This document shows, piece by piece, positions 1-11,719 of a stretch of 64,000 bases of DNA. The stretch spans positions 558,001 through 622,000 of the forward strand of contig CAWBVI010000004.1 in NCBI GenBank assembly GCA_963792205.1, written 5' to 3'. The translations under genes were made by a program, and so were the position numbers. This DNA comes from DATDAH01 sp963792205 (GTDB lineage: Bacteria > Actinomycetota > Acidimicrobiia > Acidimicrobiales > DATDAH01). Position 1 is the stretch's first letter. Each line of letters opens with the position of its first letter. The notes below the pieces were generated by a model. It was not told the origin of the DNA. It worked only from the letters and a program-made list of their open reading frames with translations, and ran no database searches.

Positions 1-149
1 GCCGACCCCGGCGGGGTCACCTGGACGAAGCGGATGTCGTCGCTGACCACGTGGTCGTGGTCGATGTTGAAGCCGACCTGCTCGTAGAAGGCCTTGGCCC
101 GGTCCACATCGGCCACCGGGATCGCCACCAGCTCCAGTCGGAAGTCCAT
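1..149 (-). CDS. VOC (glyoxalase/bleomycin-resistance fold) protein, partial
   Basis: The 3' part lies outside the window, so only about 49 N-terminal residues are seen. They begin MDFRLELVAIPVADVDRAKA and continue with FYEQVGFNIDHD. An LxxxxIPVxDxxRAxxFYxxxGF pattern is the usual first beta-alpha unit of vicinal-oxygen-chelate proteins. The ATG at 149 is the natural start, directly before the conserved strand. The substrate cannot be told from this fragment. The next gene upstream on the same strand is the TfoX-like protein, separated by about 80 bases that hold an inverted repeat. Family assignment is solid; function is unknown. Confidence 0.75.
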   Translation of the reverse strand, partial: MDFRLELVAIPVADVDRAKAFYEQVGFNIDHDHVVSDDIRFVQVTPPGS

Positions 150-194
150 TGCCTCGTCCTCTCGTCGTCGGTTGACCAGATGAGCGTCGCACGA

Positions 195-219
195 CTTGCG
201 GGCGGATCCTGTCCGCAAG
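195..219. repeat. Inverted repeat between TfoX-like and VOC genes
   Basis: Perfect 7-bp arms CTTGCGG (195-201) and CCGCAAG (213-219) flank an 11-base centre containing GGATCC. It sits just 3' of the TfoX-like gene and upstream of the VOC gene, both on the minus strand. There is no T-tract, so it could be an operator or a weak terminator. Confidence 0.4.
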
Positions 220-229
220 CCACCGCGGT

Positions 230-556
230 CTACTTCGGCGGCAGCGACCCCGCGAACGAGGCCCCGCGGTCGATCCAGGCGGCGAGGTCTTCGTCCTCGG
301 CGACGCCCTCGGGACCCACGAAGACCATGCCCTTCATCGACCTGCCGGTGAAGTCCATCTCCCGGGCATGGGGCTCGGTGAGGGCCGCGTCCCAGGCCTC
401 GTGACCGACCCGGACCATGAGCTCGTCGCCCACGATGCCGACGGCCATGTTCCCGTCGATCATGAAGGCCAGGCCGCCGAACATCTTCCGCTCGCTGACC
501 TCCGGCCCCTCCAGGACCCCGCGGATCCGGTCGGCCAACCCCTTGTCGTAGGCCAC
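230..556 (-). CDS. TfoX/Sxy N-terminal domain protein
   Basis: A 108-residue protein made of a single TfoX_N domain. The diagnostic stretch is SERKMFGGLAFMIDGNMAVG (about residues 20-39), followed by DELMVRVG and a C-terminal MKGMVFV segment. Small TfoX_N proteins are common in actinobacteria and are not competence regulators like full-length Sxy; their role is unknown. The gene starts just after the benzoate-CoA ligase stop on the same strand (18 bases) and may be co-transcribed with the box operon, but nothing else ties it to benzoate metabolism. Confidence 0.85.
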   Translation of the reverse strand: MAYDKGLADRIRGVLEGPEVSERKMFGGLAFMIDGNMAVGIVGDELMVRVGHEAWDAALTEPHAREMDFTGRSMKGMVFVGPEGVAEDEDLAAWIDRGASFAGSLPPK

Positions 557-573
557 GGCCGAACGCTACGCGT

Positions 574-2061
574 TCACGCGAGCTCGCCGGCGGCCAGCGC
601 GTCCCGCAGGGCGAAGCGGCGGATCTTGCCCGTCGCCGTCTTCGGCAGCCCGTCGACGACCACGACCCGCCGGGGCCGTTTGAACGAGGCCATCCGCTCG
701 CGGCAGTGCGCGGTCAGCGCGTCGGCGTCGACCGTCCGCCCCGAGCGAGCCACGACGACGGCCACCACGGTCTCGAGGCCCTGCTCGTCGCGGGGGCCGA
801 CCACCGCGGCCTCGAGCACGTCCGGGTGTTCGATGAGCACCGCTTCGACCTCGGCCGGCGAGACCCAGATGCCGCCCGCCTTGATCATGTCGGTGTTGCG
901 ACCCAGGAACGTCCAGTAGCCGTCCTCCGAGCGGGTGTAGACGTCGCCGGTCTTCAGCCAGTCGCCCCGGAAGGCGGCCTTCGTCGCCTCGTATCGGCTC
1001 CAGTAGCCCGTGGCGATCGACGGCCCCCGGACGTGGAGGAAGCCCGGCGTGTCGGGCTCGGTCACCTCGACCTCCGCCTCGTCGAGCAGCTTCAGCTCGT
1101 ACCCGGCGATGGCCTCGCCGCTGGTGCCCGGCCGCTCCCGGCCCTGGTGGTTCCCGACGAAGCAGTGGAGGGCCTCGGTACTGCCGAGGACATCGAGCAG
1201 CGGTACCCCGAAGTGCTCGGTGAAGCGCCGGTGGAGGTCGGCGGGCAGGGCCTCCCCTGCCGACGTGGCCACGCGCAACGTGGCCATTGCCGCGGCCGGC
1301 ACCCCGGAGTCGAGGAGGGCCGCGACGAACCCGGGGGTCACCGCCAGCACCGTGGCCTCGTGGGCCGCGGCCAGCTCGGCCAGGCCCGCGGGCGACGGTG
1401 GGTCGGGGTTCAGGATGGTGGTGCCCCCGACGGCGAACGGGAACGTCATCGAGTTGCCCAGCCCGTAGGCGAAGAACAGCTTCGGCACGGCGAGAAACCG
1501 GTCGTCGCCGCGAGATGTGGAGGACGGTCTCGCCCATCGTCCGCACGGTCGCCTCAGGGTTGAAATGACGGTGCATCACGCCCTTGGGCAGGCCCGTGGT
1601 CCCCGACGAGTACAGCCAGAAGGCGGGAGCGTCCTCGGTCGTGGGCGCCACGGGCGCCTCGCTGAGGTCATCGAGTCCGCCCCAGTCATCGCCGGCGACG
1701 ACGACGGTGGCCGCCGCCTTCTCGGCATGCCGGGCGGACACGACGACGACATCAGCCACGGCGTCGGCCACGACCGGTGCCAGCTCCGCCGCGGTCAACA
1801 TCGTCGAGAGGGGGACGGGCACGATGCCGGACCGCAGCGCCCCGAGGAACCACGCCAGCCAGGCGGGCTCGTCGTCGAGCAGGAGAACGACCCGTTCCGT
1901 GCGGCGCACCCCGAGCTCGGCCAGCGCGTTCTGCGCCCGAAAGACCTGGCCCTGGAGGTCGGCGTAGGTCAGCCGGGTGTCGCCGCACACCACGGCGAGG
2001 CGGTCGCCGTGACCGGGGTCGACATGGCGGTCGACCAGCCAGGCGGCCGCGTTGTACGCCA

Positions 2062-2062
<1 letters not shown>
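574..2062 (-). CDS. bclA: Benzoate-CoA ligase family protein, frameshifted
   Basis: An ANL-superfamily ligase that would activate benzoate to benzoyl-CoA, the entry step of the box pathway. The N-terminal part (from GTG 2062) has the AMP-binding loop YSSGTTGLPKGVMHRH near residue 150. The C-terminal part, in another frame, has KLFFAYGLGNSMTFPF, typical of benzoate-CoA ligases, then GWLKTGDVY-like and KTATGKIRRF motifs with the acyl-adenylate lysine. The two halves are separated by a +1 shift near 1507-1513; removing one G after a C restores a product of about 496 residues, normal for the family. The GTG start overlaps the boxB stop by one base. Context with boxB and boxC supports benzoate over other aryl acids. 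Confidence 0.85.
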
Positions 2063-5043
<2,981 letters not shown>

Positions 5044-5051
5044 GGTCGAAG

Positions 5052-5091
5052 ACTACGTAGATCCTCTGCCGATCGTCAAAGGATGTGTAGT
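5052..5091. promoter_or_regulatory. Imperfect inverted repeat upstream of boxC (candidate PaaX-type operator)
   Basis: Two-part arms: ACTAC (5052-5056) pairs with GTAGT (5087-5091), and ATCCT (5061-5065) pairs with AGGAT (5080-5084). The left side also contains the 8-bp palindrome CTACGTAG. It lies in the 71-base gap between the PaaX-family gene and boxC, where the box promoter should be. This local AT-richer patch stands out. Binding by the neighbouring regulator is inference. Confidence 0.4.
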
Positions 5092-5114
5092 GCGTGGCCG
5101 AGCACGGCAGCCCG

Positions 5115-6035
5115 TCATCCCGCGGGGACGACCTGGGCGAAGGTGGCCGTCGTCCCGTGGCGGGCCTGGGTGGCGAGCTCGGGGTCCCGCTCCGCCAGGA
5201 TCTGCTGGACCCGGGCCTCGGCCAGGGGGCCGAGCTCGTCGTAGACCCGGGCGAAGACCTCACGCGCCTCCCGGCGGGGCCAGCCCTCGGGCAGGGCGTC
5301 CTCGGGTAGGCCGGGGTCGAGGTTGGGGAACTGGCGCCAGACGTCCATGACCCGGGTGCGGGCGACGAGGGCCTCGGCGCTCCCCACGTCACCGCCCTCG
5401 ATGCGTTCGAGGATGGGGGCGAACTCGGCGATGAAGGCCTCGTAGCCGGCGCGCAGGGCATCGAGGTCCCAGGCCCGGAGGGGGTCACCGCCGTCGGTCA
5501 CCCTCGCCACCCGGGACACGAGCACCGTCGAGCTGACCACGCCGAGCTCGTCGAGCAGGCCGGTGGCCTCGTCCACGCCGGCCCGGGGCGAGACCCAGAC
5601 GCCGTCGTAGAGCGGGGCGAAGCCGAGCCAGCGCAGCCGGGCCCGCAGCACGTGGCGGATGTCCCGTTGCTCCTCGGGCACGGAGAAGATGACGACCACC
5701 CAGGAGCCGTCCCAGGGTCCCTGGGCCAGGCCGAAGGTGACGATGCGGTGGGCCCCGTCCTCCAGCACCGACTCGGCCCGGGGGGTCAGGCCGTAGTAGG
5801 TGCGGCGGCCGACCTTGGACGACTCGAGCAGGCCCCGGCGGGCCAGGCGGCTGAGGGCCGCCCGAGCGCTCGTGGGGGTGATGCCGAACTCGGCGGCCAG
5901 GTCCACGAGGCCGGCGGACGGCAGGTGCGCGGTGCGGCCCATCCAGTAGTCACCGAGGAGGGTGAGGATCAGGTGCTGGGGGTTCGGCCCCGCCTGGGTG
6001 CGAGGCAGGCTGACCTCGGCGCCCGCAGCTGCCAT
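5115..6035 (-). CDS. PaaX-family transcriptional regulator
   Basis: A protein of 306 residues with the PaaX layout: an N-terminal winged helix (LILTLLGDYWMG, then LAAEFGITPTSARAALSRLA as the recognition region), a central domain with WDGSWVVVIFSVPEEQRDIR, and a C-terminal PaaX_C domain (FPNLDPGLPEDALPEGWPRR). PaaX proteins repress aromatic-acid CoA-ester pathways and are released by the CoA thioester. Position directly upstream of boxC suggests control of benzoyl-CoA catabolism. I chose ATG 6035 (MAAAGAEV) because upstream TTG starts add an unconserved arginine-rich leader. The effector is inferred, not shown. Confidence 0.85.
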   Translation of the reverse strand: MAAAGAEVSLPRTQAGPNPQHLILTLLGDYWMGRTAHLPSAGLVDLAAEFGITPTSARAALSRLARRGLLESSKVGRRTYYGLTPRAESVLEDGAHRIVTFGLAQGPWDGSWVVVIFSVPEEQRDIRHVLRARLRWLGFAPLYDGVWVSPRAGVDEATGLLDELGVVSSTVLVSRVARVTDGGDPLRAWDLDALRAGYEAFIAEFAPILERIEGGDVGSAEALVARTRVMDVWRQFPNLDPGLPEDALPEGWPRREAREVFARVYDELGPLAEARVQQILAERDPELATQARHGTTATFAQVVPAG

Positions 6036-6101
6036 GTCGACGAAGGTAGCGCTCCGACGCAACTCGCCGTGGCGACTGCAACGAAATATGTCACCCTTCA
6101 A

Positions 6102-6956
6102 CTAGTCGAACACGATGGTGCGGCGCCCATACGGCAGCACCCGGTGCTGGAGGTGGGCCCGCACAGCTCGGGCCAGGACCACCCGCTCGAGGTCCCGGCC
6201 CGAGTGGACGAGGTCCTCGACCGAGTCCCGGTGTGACACCCGGAGCACGTCCTGTTCGATGATCGGTCCCTCGTCGAGCTCCTCGCTGGCGTAGTGGGCG
6301 GTGGCCCCGATGAGCTTGACGCCCCGCTCGCGGGCCTGGTGGTACGGCCGGGCGCCGAGGAAGGCGGGCAGGAACGAATGGTGGATGTTGATGATCCGAT
6401 TGCGGTACGAGGCGACGAAGGCGTCGCTCAGGACCTGCATGTAGCGGGCCAGGACGACCAGATCGATTTGGTGATCAGCCAGAAGTGCGTGGATGGCGGA
6501 CTCCTGCTCGGCCTTCGTGTCCGCCGTGACCGGGAGGTGGGCGAACGTCGCGCCGGCGAAGTCCACGGCTTCGGCATGGTCGGGGTGGTTGCTGATGACG
6601 AGCGGGAACTCGGCTGGACCGAAGTCGCCCATGCGATGGCGGCTGAGCAGGTCGTCCAGGCAGTGCGCCTGCTTGGAGACCAGGACGGCCGTGCGGGTGA
6701 CGGCGTCGGTGAAGCGGAGGTCGACCTCCATCCCGAATCGGTCGGCGACGTCGGCGAACGCGGCGCCGATCGCCTCCCGGTCCAGATCGAGACCGTCGAG
6801 GGCGAACTCGACGCGCTGGAAGAAGGCGTCATCCTCGGGGTCGATGTGTTGCTGGGCCCGCACGATGTTGCCCCCGTGCTCGAACACGAAGGCGGCGACC
6901 GAGGCGACGATCCCCGGTTGGTCCGGGCACGACAGGAGCAGCACGGCGTTCGCCAT
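6102..6956 (-). CDS. purU: Formyltetrahydrofolate deformylase
   Basis: PurU hydrolyses 10-formyl-THF to formate and THF, balancing the one-carbon pool. The 284-residue product has an N-terminal ACT domain (MANAVLLLSCPDQPGIVASV) and a formyltransferase-fold catalytic domain with INIHHSFLPAFLGARPYHQA and GATAHYASEELDEGPII, which carry the conserved Asn, His and Asp. Length and motifs are canonical. ATG 6956 begins exactly at the ACT domain. It is divergent from the FAH-family gene, with only 40 bases between them. Confidence 0.93.
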   Translation of the reverse strand: MANAVLLLSCPDQPGIVASVAAFVFEHGGNIVRAQQHIDPEDDAFFQRVEFALDGLDLDREAIGAAFADVADRFGMEVDLRFTDAVTRTAVLVSKQAHCLDDLLSRHRMGDFGPAEFPLVISNHPDHAEAVDFAGATFAHLPVTADTKAEQESAIHALLADHQIDLVVLARYMQVLSDAFVASYRNRIINIHHSFLPAFLGARPYHQARERGVKLIGATAHYASEELDEGPIIEQDVLRVSHRDSVEDLVHSGRDLERVVLARAVRAHLQHRVLPYGRRTIVFD

Positions 6957-6996
6957 GCCTACGTCATACTTGACGGCCGATCCCGGAGGTGGCGAC

Positions 6997-7821
6997 GTGA
7001 AGCTGGCGACGATCCGCGACGGTGGCGCCACGAGGGCAGTGCGCATCGACGGTGATGAGGCGGTCGAGCTCGACGGGGCCGACGTCGGCGCGGTGCTGCA
7101 CCGGGACGGCTGGGCCGAGTGGGCGGCCTCGGCGGACGGGGCCCGGCGGCCGGTCGCCGACCTCGACTACGCCCCGCTCATCCTCGCCCCCGACAAGATC
7201 TTCTGCTGCGGCCTCAACTACCGCAGCCACATCCTCGAGTTCACGCGCGAGCTGCCCTCGTACCCGACGCTGTTCGCCAAGTACCGCTCGACCTTGTGCG
7301 GGCCCTACGACGACATCGTCCTGCCCACGGTGACCGAGGCCGTCGACTGGGAGGTCGAGCTGGCCGTGATCATCGGCACGCGCGGCCGGGGCGTGTCCGC
7401 CGAGGAGGCCCCCGGCCTGATCGCCGGCTACGCCGTCCTCAACGACGTGTCCATGCGGGAGTACCAGAACCGCACCCTGCAGTGGCTCCAGGGGAAGTGC
7501 TTCGAGGCGACCACGCCGCTCGGGCCGTGGCTGGTGACAGCCGACGAGTCACCCGGCCCGAGTCGGGAGGTGGTCTGCGAGGTCGACGGTGAGGTCAAGC
7601 AGAAGGCCGACACCAGCGACCTGCTGTTCGGCCCGGCCGACCTCGTCTCCTACATCTCCGACATCATCACGCTGGAGCCCGGCGACGTGATCGCCACGGG
7701 CACGCCTGGCGGCGTCGGCTTCGCCCGCGACCCCCAGGAGGGCCTGGTCGACGGCAGCGTGATGGTGACGAAGATCGATGGCCTCGGCGAGTGCCGCAAC
7801 GTGTTCAAGGCTGCGGGCTGA
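6997..7821 (+). CDS. Fumarylacetoacetate hydrolase (FAH) family protein
   Basis: A 274-residue FAH-fold enzyme. KIFCCGLNYRSHILEF, DWEVELAVIIGTRGRGV (metal-binding Glu residues) and the C-terminal LEPGDVIATGTPGGVGFARD are hallmark motifs. The family cleaves or hydrates acylpyruvate-type beta-diketo acids at the end of meta-cleavage routes, so a role late in aromatic or steroid ring degradation is plausible but the substrate is unknown. The GTG start at 6997 is fixed by a good GGAGGT ribosome site at 6985-6990. Its 3' end overlaps the convergent thioesterase gene by 17 bases. Confidence 0.88.
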   Translation: MKLATIRDGGATRAVRIDGDEAVELDGADVGAVLHRDGWAEWAASADGARRPVADLDYAPLILAPDKIFCCGLNYRSHILEFTRELPSYPTLFAKYRSTLCGPYDDIVLPTVTEAVDWEVELAVIIGTRGRGVSAEEAPGLIAGYAVLNDVSMREYQNRTLQWLQGKCFEATTPLGPWLVTADESPGPSREVVCEVDGEVKQKADTSDLLFGPADLVSYISDIITLEPGDVIATGTPGGVGFARDPQEGLVDGSVMVTKIDGLGECRNVFKAAG

Positions 7822-8620
7822 CCTCGTCGTTCCGGCGGATCTCGCCGACGGTGCCGGTCTGCATGCGCGGGTTGAGGACGGCGGCGACCGAGCAGGTGCC
7901 GAGCGGGCCCTGCTCGTCGTGGAGGCGGCACGACGAGGTGGCGACAGCATTGGCGGCGACGTGCTCGGTGCTCTCGACGCCGATCCACTCGCCGGCGGGC
8001 AGACGGCCGAGGTAGACGGTGATGTCGGCGTTGATGTAGTCCATGCCGTTCGCGCCCGAGTTGGCCAGTGGGTTGGCGAAGTCGCCGACCAGGGACACCC
8101 GCTGGAACGGGGTCAGCGCCTCGCCTGCGACCAGCGGACGGTTCTCGCGACACCAGGCCTTGCGCACGCCGGGCATGCCGAACTCGTGGCCGGGCAGGAA
8201 GCGGAGGTCGAAGCCGATGTCGCCGTCGGGTGGGCTCAGCTCCCCGGGGACCGGTCCCGACCAGTGCGGGCTGGCGGGTATGAGGTTGTCGGGAGGCTCG
8301 GAGGTGCGCAGCAGGAGCGACGAGGCCCGGGCCACCTCCACCCCGCCGACCTCGATCGACACCTCGGCCGCCCGCACCCGGTGACCGTTGCGGGTCACGT
8401 CCACGTTGGTCGTCAACGGGTCGAGTCCGGCGGCCTTGAACAGGTCGACCGTCAGGCGGGCGGGCTGGAAGTCAGGGTCACCCAGCTCGGCTTCGACGGC
8501 CCGGGCGGCGATGCCGGCCAGCAGACGACCGTGGAGCATGTCGGGCGACCACGGGCCGCGGGCCTCGGGTCGGGGGATCAGGCGGTCGCCGTCAGGGTCG
8601 AAGAAGGCAGGATCGGCCAC
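7805..8620 (-). CDS. Acyl-CoA thioesterase-like (double hotdog, TesB type) protein
   Basis: A 271-residue protein that reads as two hotdog domains. The first has GPWSPDMLHGRLLAGIAARA and a hydrophobic strand ending ARASSLLLR; the second ends with WIGVESTEHVAANAVATSSC and LGTCSVAAVLNPR. This matches the thioesterase-like superfamily (4HBT_3 type) common in actinobacteria. It probably hydrolyses acyl-CoA intermediates, but substrate range cannot be read from sequence. The start is GTG 8620. It runs in the same direction as ysxC, 16 bases downstream. Confidence 0.75.
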   Translation of the reverse strand: MADPAFFDPDGDRLIPRPEARGPWSPDMLHGRLLAGIAARAVEAELGDPDFQPARLTVDLFKAAGLDPLTTNVDVTRNGHRVRAAEVSIEVGGVEVARASSLLLRTSEPPDNLIPASPHWSGPVPGELSPPDGDIGFDLRFLPGHEFGMPGVRKAWCRENRPLVAGEALTPFQRVSLVGDFANPLANSGANGMDYINADITVYLGRLPAGEWIGVESTEHVAANAVATSSCRLHDEQGPLGTCSVAAVLNPRMQTGTVGEIRRNDEVSPQP

Positions 8621-8636
8621 GGCGGGACGGTAGCGA

Positions 8637-9227
8637 TCACAGGGTCAACCACTGCAACACGAGGCTCCGGAGGCGGTCGATGCCGACGCCGGTCTGGGCG
8701 CTGACCCACACGACGTCGCCGGGCTGGAGGTCGACGCCTTCGGCCAGGTCCCGTTTGCGGCGCTGGCGCTGGGACGACTTGACCTTGTCGTGCTTGGTGG
8801 CGATCACGACGTGGGGTATGACGTGGGCCCGCAGCCACTCGAGCATCTGCCCGTCGAGCTTGGTGGGGCCGATCTCGCCGTCGACCAGCACGAGGACCAT
8901 GGCCAGCTGCTCCCGCTCGAGCAGGTACTCGTCCATCATCCGCTGCCAGCGGCCTCGCTCCTGGGCCGACACCGCGGCGTAGCCGTAACCGGGGCAGTCG
9001 ATGACGTTCCGACCGCCGCCGAGGGTGAAGCAGTTCAGGAGCCGGGTGCGGCCCGGTGTCTTGGAGACGTGGGCCAGTTGCCGGCGGTTGGCCAAGGCGT
9101 TGAGCAGGGACGACTTGCCCACGTTCGACCGCCCGACCACGGCGATCTCGACGTCGGAGGCGGGGAGGTCGGCGGCGCGCGGCGCCGACCTCAGGAACTG
9201 CAGTTGGAGCGGCCCCGACCCCGGCAT
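8637..9227 (-). CDS. ysxC: Ribosome biogenesis GTP-binding protein YsxC/YihA (EngB)
   Basis: A TRAFAC GTPase needed for late 50S ribosomal subunit assembly. The 196-residue product has G1 GRSNVGKSS (residues 32-40), the G2/G3 region TPGRTRLLNCF and IDCPGYGYAAVS, G4 TKHDK and G5 SAQTG. Length is typical. The ATG at 9227 is the first possible start and gives the usual short N-terminal strand. This is a core housekeeping gene among accessory catabolic genes. It is divergent from the methyltransferase at 9279. Confidence 0.95.
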   Translation of the reverse strand: MPGSGPLQLQFLRSAPRAADLPASDVEIAVVGRSNVGKSSLLNALANRRQLAHVSKTPGRTRLLNCFTLGGGRNVIDCPGYGYAAVSAQERGRWQRMMDEYLLEREQLAMVLVLVDGEIGPTKLDGQMLEWLRAHVIPHVVIATKHDKVKSSQRQRRKRDLAEGVDLQPGDVVWVSAQTGVGIDRLRSLVLQWLTL

Positions 9228-9246
9228 GGCTCCATGATGGCGCTTT

Positions 9247-9264
9247 ACACCTGTCTAGAAGTGT
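9247..9264. promoter_or_regulatory. Palindrome centred on TCTAGA in a divergent promoter region
   Basis: The 18 bases ACACCTGTCTAGAAGTGT pair at outer ACAC/GTGT and at several inner positions. It sits in the 51-base gap between ysxC and the methyltransferase-TetR-Rieske operon. A site for the operon's own TetR protein is possible; the palindrome is imperfect. Confidence 0.3.
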
Positions 9265-9278
9265 GATCGACTCGCTTC

Positions 9279-10076
9279 GTGGGGGACACCGAAACGCCGA
9301 CGTCGTACCGGATCAACGAGGACGAGGACCAGGTCCGCCAGGAGCAGGCCCGGCTGCTGACCCTCGCCCGGGTCGTCGACCCTCCGACCCGGGCCACGCT
9401 CAGCGGGCTGGTGCAGCCCGGATGGGCCTGCTGTGACGTGGGGTCGGGGGCGGGCACGGTGGTGGCCTGGCTGGCCGAACAGGTGGGTCCCGAGGGGCGG
9501 GTCGTGTCGCTGGACGTGGACGTGCGCTTCCAGGCCCCGTCGGCTGGCAACGTCGCGGTCCGGCAGGCCGACGTGACCGCCGAACCGATCGGTGACGCCG
9601 AGTTCGACCTGGTCCACGCCCGGGGCCTGCTCCAGCACCTCGGGCAACGGGAGGAGGTGCTCGCCGCCATGGTCGCCGCGGCCAAGCCCGGCGGTCGGGT
9701 CGTGGTCACCGACACCGACTGGGTGCAGTTCGACGCCCAGACCATCCCCGAGCCCTTCGCCACGCTGTCGGCCACGATGCGAGGCTTCGCGGTCCAGCAG
9801 CACGGCCACGACGGCGACTGGGGCCGGCGGCTGATCGCCGCGTTCGGGGCCGCCGGCCTGGTGGACGTCGACGCCACCGGCCACTCGTGGACGATGCACG
9901 GCGGGACCGATTCGGCCGAGTGGTACGTCGGGGCGCTCGACCGGGCCCTGCCCCTCATCCCCCCCGAGATCTTCCCCGACGGCTTCGACCCCGAGGCCGC
10001 CATCGCCCAGGCCCGGGAGCCCGGATTCGCCATCCTCTCGCCGCTCTCGATCACCGCCGTGGGGCGGAAGCCGTGA
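9279..10076 (+). CDS. Class I SAM-dependent methyltransferase
   Basis: A 265-residue methyltransferase with motif I CCDVGSGAGTVVAWLAEQVG, an acidic end of strand 2 (VVSLDVDVRF) and the post-motif region EFDLVHARGLLQHL. The C-terminal LSPLSITAVGRKP closes the fold. It belongs to the broad Methyltransf_25/31 type; the target molecule is unknown. The start is GTG 9279. It overlaps the TetR gene by four bases (GTGA), and the TetR gene overlaps the Rieske gene the same way, so the three form one operon. Confidence 0.8.
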   Translation: MGDTETPTSYRINEDEDQVRQEQARLLTLARVVDPPTRATLSGLVQPGWACCDVGSGAGTVVAWLAEQVGPEGRVVSLDVDVRFQAPSAGNVAVRQADVTAEPIGDAEFDLVHARGLLQHLGQREEVLAAMVAAAKPGGRVVVTDTDWVQFDAQTIPEPFATLSATMRGFAVQQHGHDGDWGRRLIAAFGAAGLVDVDATGHSWTMHGGTDSAEWYVGALDRALPLIPPEIFPDGFDPEAAIAQAREPGFAILSPLSITAVGRKP

Positions 10077-10648
10077 GCGCCACGATCGTCGTCCGGCCCC
10101 TGTCGTCGACGCAGGCCGCGACTCGGCGCAAGCTGCTCGACGCGGCCCGGGCGCTGGCCACCACCGAGGGCTACGACGGGGTCACGGTCCGGACCGTGGC
10201 GGCGCGGGCGGGGGTGTCCGCCCCCACCGCCTACCAGTACTTCACGTCCAAGGACCACCTCCTGGTCGACGTGCTGGTCGAGCTGGTCGGCGACACCACC
10301 GGCTCGCTCGCCGAGCGCCCGGTCTCGGGCCCGACCGTGACCGACCGGGCCGCGGCCACGCTGCGCCGGGCGGTGGCCAACGTCGAGCGGGCGCCCGAGC
10401 TCTACGTCGCCCTGACCCGGGCCTACCTGACCGGTGGGCCCGACGTGGCCCACGCCCGCGACGCCATGGAGGGCTCCACCCGCCAGTGGATCGACCTGGC
10501 GCTGGCCGGCGCCGACCCCGATCCCGACCTGCACGAGGTGCTCGAGAACCTCCTCTTCGCCCACATGGTCGGCCTGGTCACCGGCCGCCGCCGGCCCGCC
10601 ACCGTCGCCGACGACCTCGAGCGCGCCGTCCGGACGGTCCTGCGGTGA
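10073..10648 (+). CDS. TetR-family transcriptional regulator
   Basis: A 191-residue regulator. The N-terminal helix-turn-helix is clear: RRKLLDAARALATTEGYDGV, then VAARAGVSAPTAYQYFTSKD as the turn and recognition helix (about residues 45-64). The C-terminal ligand domain is helical, as usual. The GTG start at 10073 overlaps the methyltransferase stop. Being inside the operon with the Rieske oxygenase, it likely represses this operon in response to an aromatic or steroid-type ligand; that is inference from position. Confidence 0.88.
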   Translation: MSATIVVRPLSSTQAATRRKLLDAARALATTEGYDGVTVRTVAARAGVSAPTAYQYFTSKDHLLVDVLVELVGDTTGSLAERPVSGPTVTDRAAATLRRAVANVERAPELYVALTRAYLTGGPDVAHARDAMEGSTRQWIDLALAGADPDPDLHEVLENLLFAHMVGLVTGRRRPATVADDLERAVRTVLR

Positions 10649-11719
10649 GCACCGACTTCTCGACGTCCGCGGCGGCGAAGATCCGGGACTTCCCGGGGGA
10701 GACGCCGCTACAGGTCATGGCCCGGCAGGGCCGGCACGAGCCGACGCAGATGACGGCGCTCGAGCGGTTCCCGTACTACACGTCCTTCCCCTTCGCGTGG
10801 TACTGGGCGGCCTACAGCAACGATCTCGCGGTCGGCGAGGTGCGACCCGTGCGCTACCTCGCCCGGGACCTCGTCCTCTGGCGGGACGAGGAGGGCACGG
10901 CCCACGTGATGGACGCCTACTGCCCGCACCTCGGCGCCAACCTGGCGCTGGGCGGGCGGGTCGACGGTTGCACGCTCGTCTGCCCCTACCACTGGTGGGC
11001 GTGGGACGGCGAGGGCCGCAACGCCCACATCCCCTACAGCGAACGGCTGAACCGGAAGGCCCGGGTCCGCACCTACCCGACGATCGAGCGCAACGGCTTC
11101 GTCCTCTTCTGGTACCACCCCGACCCCGAGCAGGTCCCGCTGTGGGACGTGCCCCAGCTCGACGAGTTCTTCACCGACGAGTGGACCGGCTTCTTCCCCA
11201 CCGAGTGGAAGGTGCGCTGCCCGTGGCAGGAGCTGGCCGAGAACGGGCCCGACTTCATCCACCTGAAGACGGTCCACGGTGCGGCGACGGTGCCCGAGGT
11301 GGAGGAGATCGCCTACGAGGGCTGGACCGGTCGCATCCGCTCCCGGGTCGACTTCGCCACGCCCCGGGGACCGCAGCCCGGCCGCATCGACACCGACTCG
11401 TGGGGGCCGGGCGTCGGCATCGCCCGCTTCACCGGGATCATCGACACCGTCTTCCTCGCCGGCACGACGCCCATCGACTGGGACTGGACCTTGTCGGTCA
11501 AGGCCTACAAGGTGCGCAAGCTGGGCCCCGACGAGGAGGCCCTGGCCAAGACCACGGCGGGTGGGCGACGCCCTCATCGCCGACCTGCGCAAGCAGATGG
11601 CGGAGGACAACGTCATCTTCGACAACAAGGTCCACCTCCCCTCCCCCGCCCTGATCGACACGGACGGCCCGATCCTCCCCTTCCGCCGCTGGGCCGAGCG
11701 CTTCTACGTCAGGCCGTGA
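10645..11719 (+). CDS. Rieske non-heme iron oxygenase, KshA-like, frameshifted near its 3' end
   Basis: The terminal oxygenase component of a two- or three-part hydroxylase. The Rieske [2Fe-2S] ligands are CPH (residues 93-95) and CPYH (113-116); the catalytic iron ligands are in ENGPDFIHLKTVHG (Asn200, Asp203, His206, His211). The overall layout resembles 3-ketosteroid 9-alpha-hydroxylase oxygenase (KshA) and related ring hydroxylases. A +1 shift at 11559-11561 (GGG that should be GG) separates the last 50 residues, which resume as VGDALIADLRKQMAEDN and end WAERFYVRP. GTG 10645 overlaps the TetR stop. No reductase gene is adjacent. The substrate is unknown. Confidence 0.82.

Noticed and set aside
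1490..1530. Programmed frameshifting or recoding in bclA and the other broken genes
   Set aside because: No shared slippery sequence or downstream structure, and twelve unrelated genes are involved; an insertion artefact explains them better.
6035..6101. The longer PaaX-family start at TTG 6101
   Set aside because: The added residues are arginine-rich and unlike family N-termini; ATG 6035 places the winged helix normally.
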